From assembly GCA_942492635.1 (NCBI GenBank), contig CALOFP010000001.1:930001-994000 (forward strand): a DNA stretch of 64,000 nt. The letters are read 5' to 3'. Below the pieces are notes generated by a model. The model saw only the letters and a list, made by a program, of their open reading frames with translations. It did no database searches and was not told the DNA's origin. This DNA is from CALOFP01 sp942492635 (GTDB taxonomy: Bacteria > UBP6 > UBA1177 > CALOFP01). The position numbers and the translations under genes were made by a program. Position 1 is the stretch's first letter. Each line of letters starts with the position of its first letter. Positions 61,264 to 64,000 of the stretch are shown here, one piece after another.

Positions 61264-61351
61264 TGGTGCAGAAGGGGGGAGTCGAACCCCCACAGCCGCA
61301 TTGGCCACAAGATCCTTAGTCTTGCGTGTCTACCAATTCCACCACTTCTGC
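61264..61351 (-). tRNA. tRNA-Leu (anticodon AAG)
   Basis: An 88-base tRNA with encoded CCA (61264-61266). The acceptor stem GCAGAAG/CTTCTGC, a D arm with GGTAGAC, a long variable arm (class II, as in Leu and Ser) and a T arm GGGGG/CCCCC with TTCGACT are all complete. The anticodon stem CAAGA/TCTTG encloses the loop CTAAGGA, so positions 34-36 read AAG, the leucine codon CUU (and CUC/CUA if A34 is converted to inosine). G36 and G37 match bacterial Leu-CUN tRNAs. A34 is rare in bacterial leucine tRNAs. It follows the 5S gene in the rRNA operon. Confidence 0.88.
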
Positions 61352-61371
61352 ACCAGCAAAAAATCTTTAAA

Positions 61372-61484
61372 GAGGCGACGACCTACTTTCCCACACCCAC
61401 TGAGTGCAGTATCATCGGCGCTGGAGCGTTTCACTTCTGAGTTCGGGATGGGTTCAGGTGGTTCCACTCCGCTATCGTCACCTC
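61372..61484 (-). rRNA. rrf: 5S ribosomal RNA
   Basis: Terminal helix arms GAGGTGACGA and TCGTCGCCTC pair, and the conserved interior CCCATCCCGAACTCAGAAGTG is present (minus strand). About 113 bases. It lies between 23S and the tRNA-Leu, as in bacterial operons. Confidence 0.94.
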
Positions 61485-61539
61485 AAATCTTCGGGAGTCA
61501 ACAATACTCCCAACTCTAGTCTTGAATCAGTAAAGGACA

Positions 61540-64000
<2,461 letters not shown>

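Overview
The window looks like chromosome from a Gram-negative bacterium of the deltaproteobacterial/Myxococcota type. It has many lipoproteins and outer-membrane barrels and an operon resembling the Myxococcus Glt envelope complex (TPR proteins, barrel proteins and an AgmX/PglI-type TonB-like protein). It also has RpoH, reverse rubrerythrin and Pta, which suit an anaerobic or microaerophilic life. The taxon is an inference, since no marker here was compared with a database. Most genes carry a clear GGAGG-type ribosome site 5-8 bases before the start, and several have near-consensus -35/-10 promoters with 16-17 base spacers.

Layout. 1-9 kb: end of a zinc-binding ZnuA-like gene, a PilZ protein, a periplasmic-sensor hybrid histidine kinase, a UvrD-type helicase, RpoH and an AMIN/coiled-coil protein overlapping mfd. 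9-12.2 kb: mfd. 12.3-15.4 kb: an AT-rich stretch with a small lipoprotein, then an IS91-type element carrying a Y2 transposase and a translationally coupled tyrosine recombinase, bounded by hairpin-bearing inverted ends. 15.9-17.2 kb: speD-speE, the SpeD lacking two canonical residues. 17.6-25.7 kb: universal stress protein, cyclophilin, a Rossmann/chemotaxis-signalling fusion, pta, a GT-C-like membrane protein, a barrel protein, an ArsC/Spx-like protein and a DUF2333-like protein. 25.8-30.4 kb: a decayed four-helix-bundle gene, a large Cys-rich metzincin-like lipoprotein, an AraC/GyrI regulator and a DUF3592 protein.

30.5-36.5 kb is a minus-strand block: membrane-bound spermidine-synthase-like protein, two CPBP intramembrane proteases, a DUF350 protein and a coiled-coil protein with an Arg/Gly/Tyr-rich tail. 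43.2-46.1 kb is a second block: XpaC-like, TelA, DUF4178-like and YdjM-like proteins, with a rhomboid protease divergent from it. DUF350, DUF4178, TelA/XpaC-like and membrane SpeE-like families are known to recur near membrane-stress genes, so the two blocks may form one split envelope-stress system with the speD-speE pair; this is inference. Between them lie a ZIP transporter, nrdAB preceded by a 58-residue winged-helix gene, and a reverse rubrerythrin under a perfect Fur-type palindrome.

46.8-50.6 kb: a Cys-rich lipoprotein, thiG-thiH, and nfu-nadA. 50.7-60.3 kb: a seven-gene minus-strand operon with one good promoter, resembling a Glt-like trans-envelope complex without its motor. 60.3-61.3 kb is gene-free. 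61.3 kb to the end is the 3' part of an rRNA operon on the minus strand: 23S (partial), 5S and a tRNA-Leu whose anticodon reads AAG.
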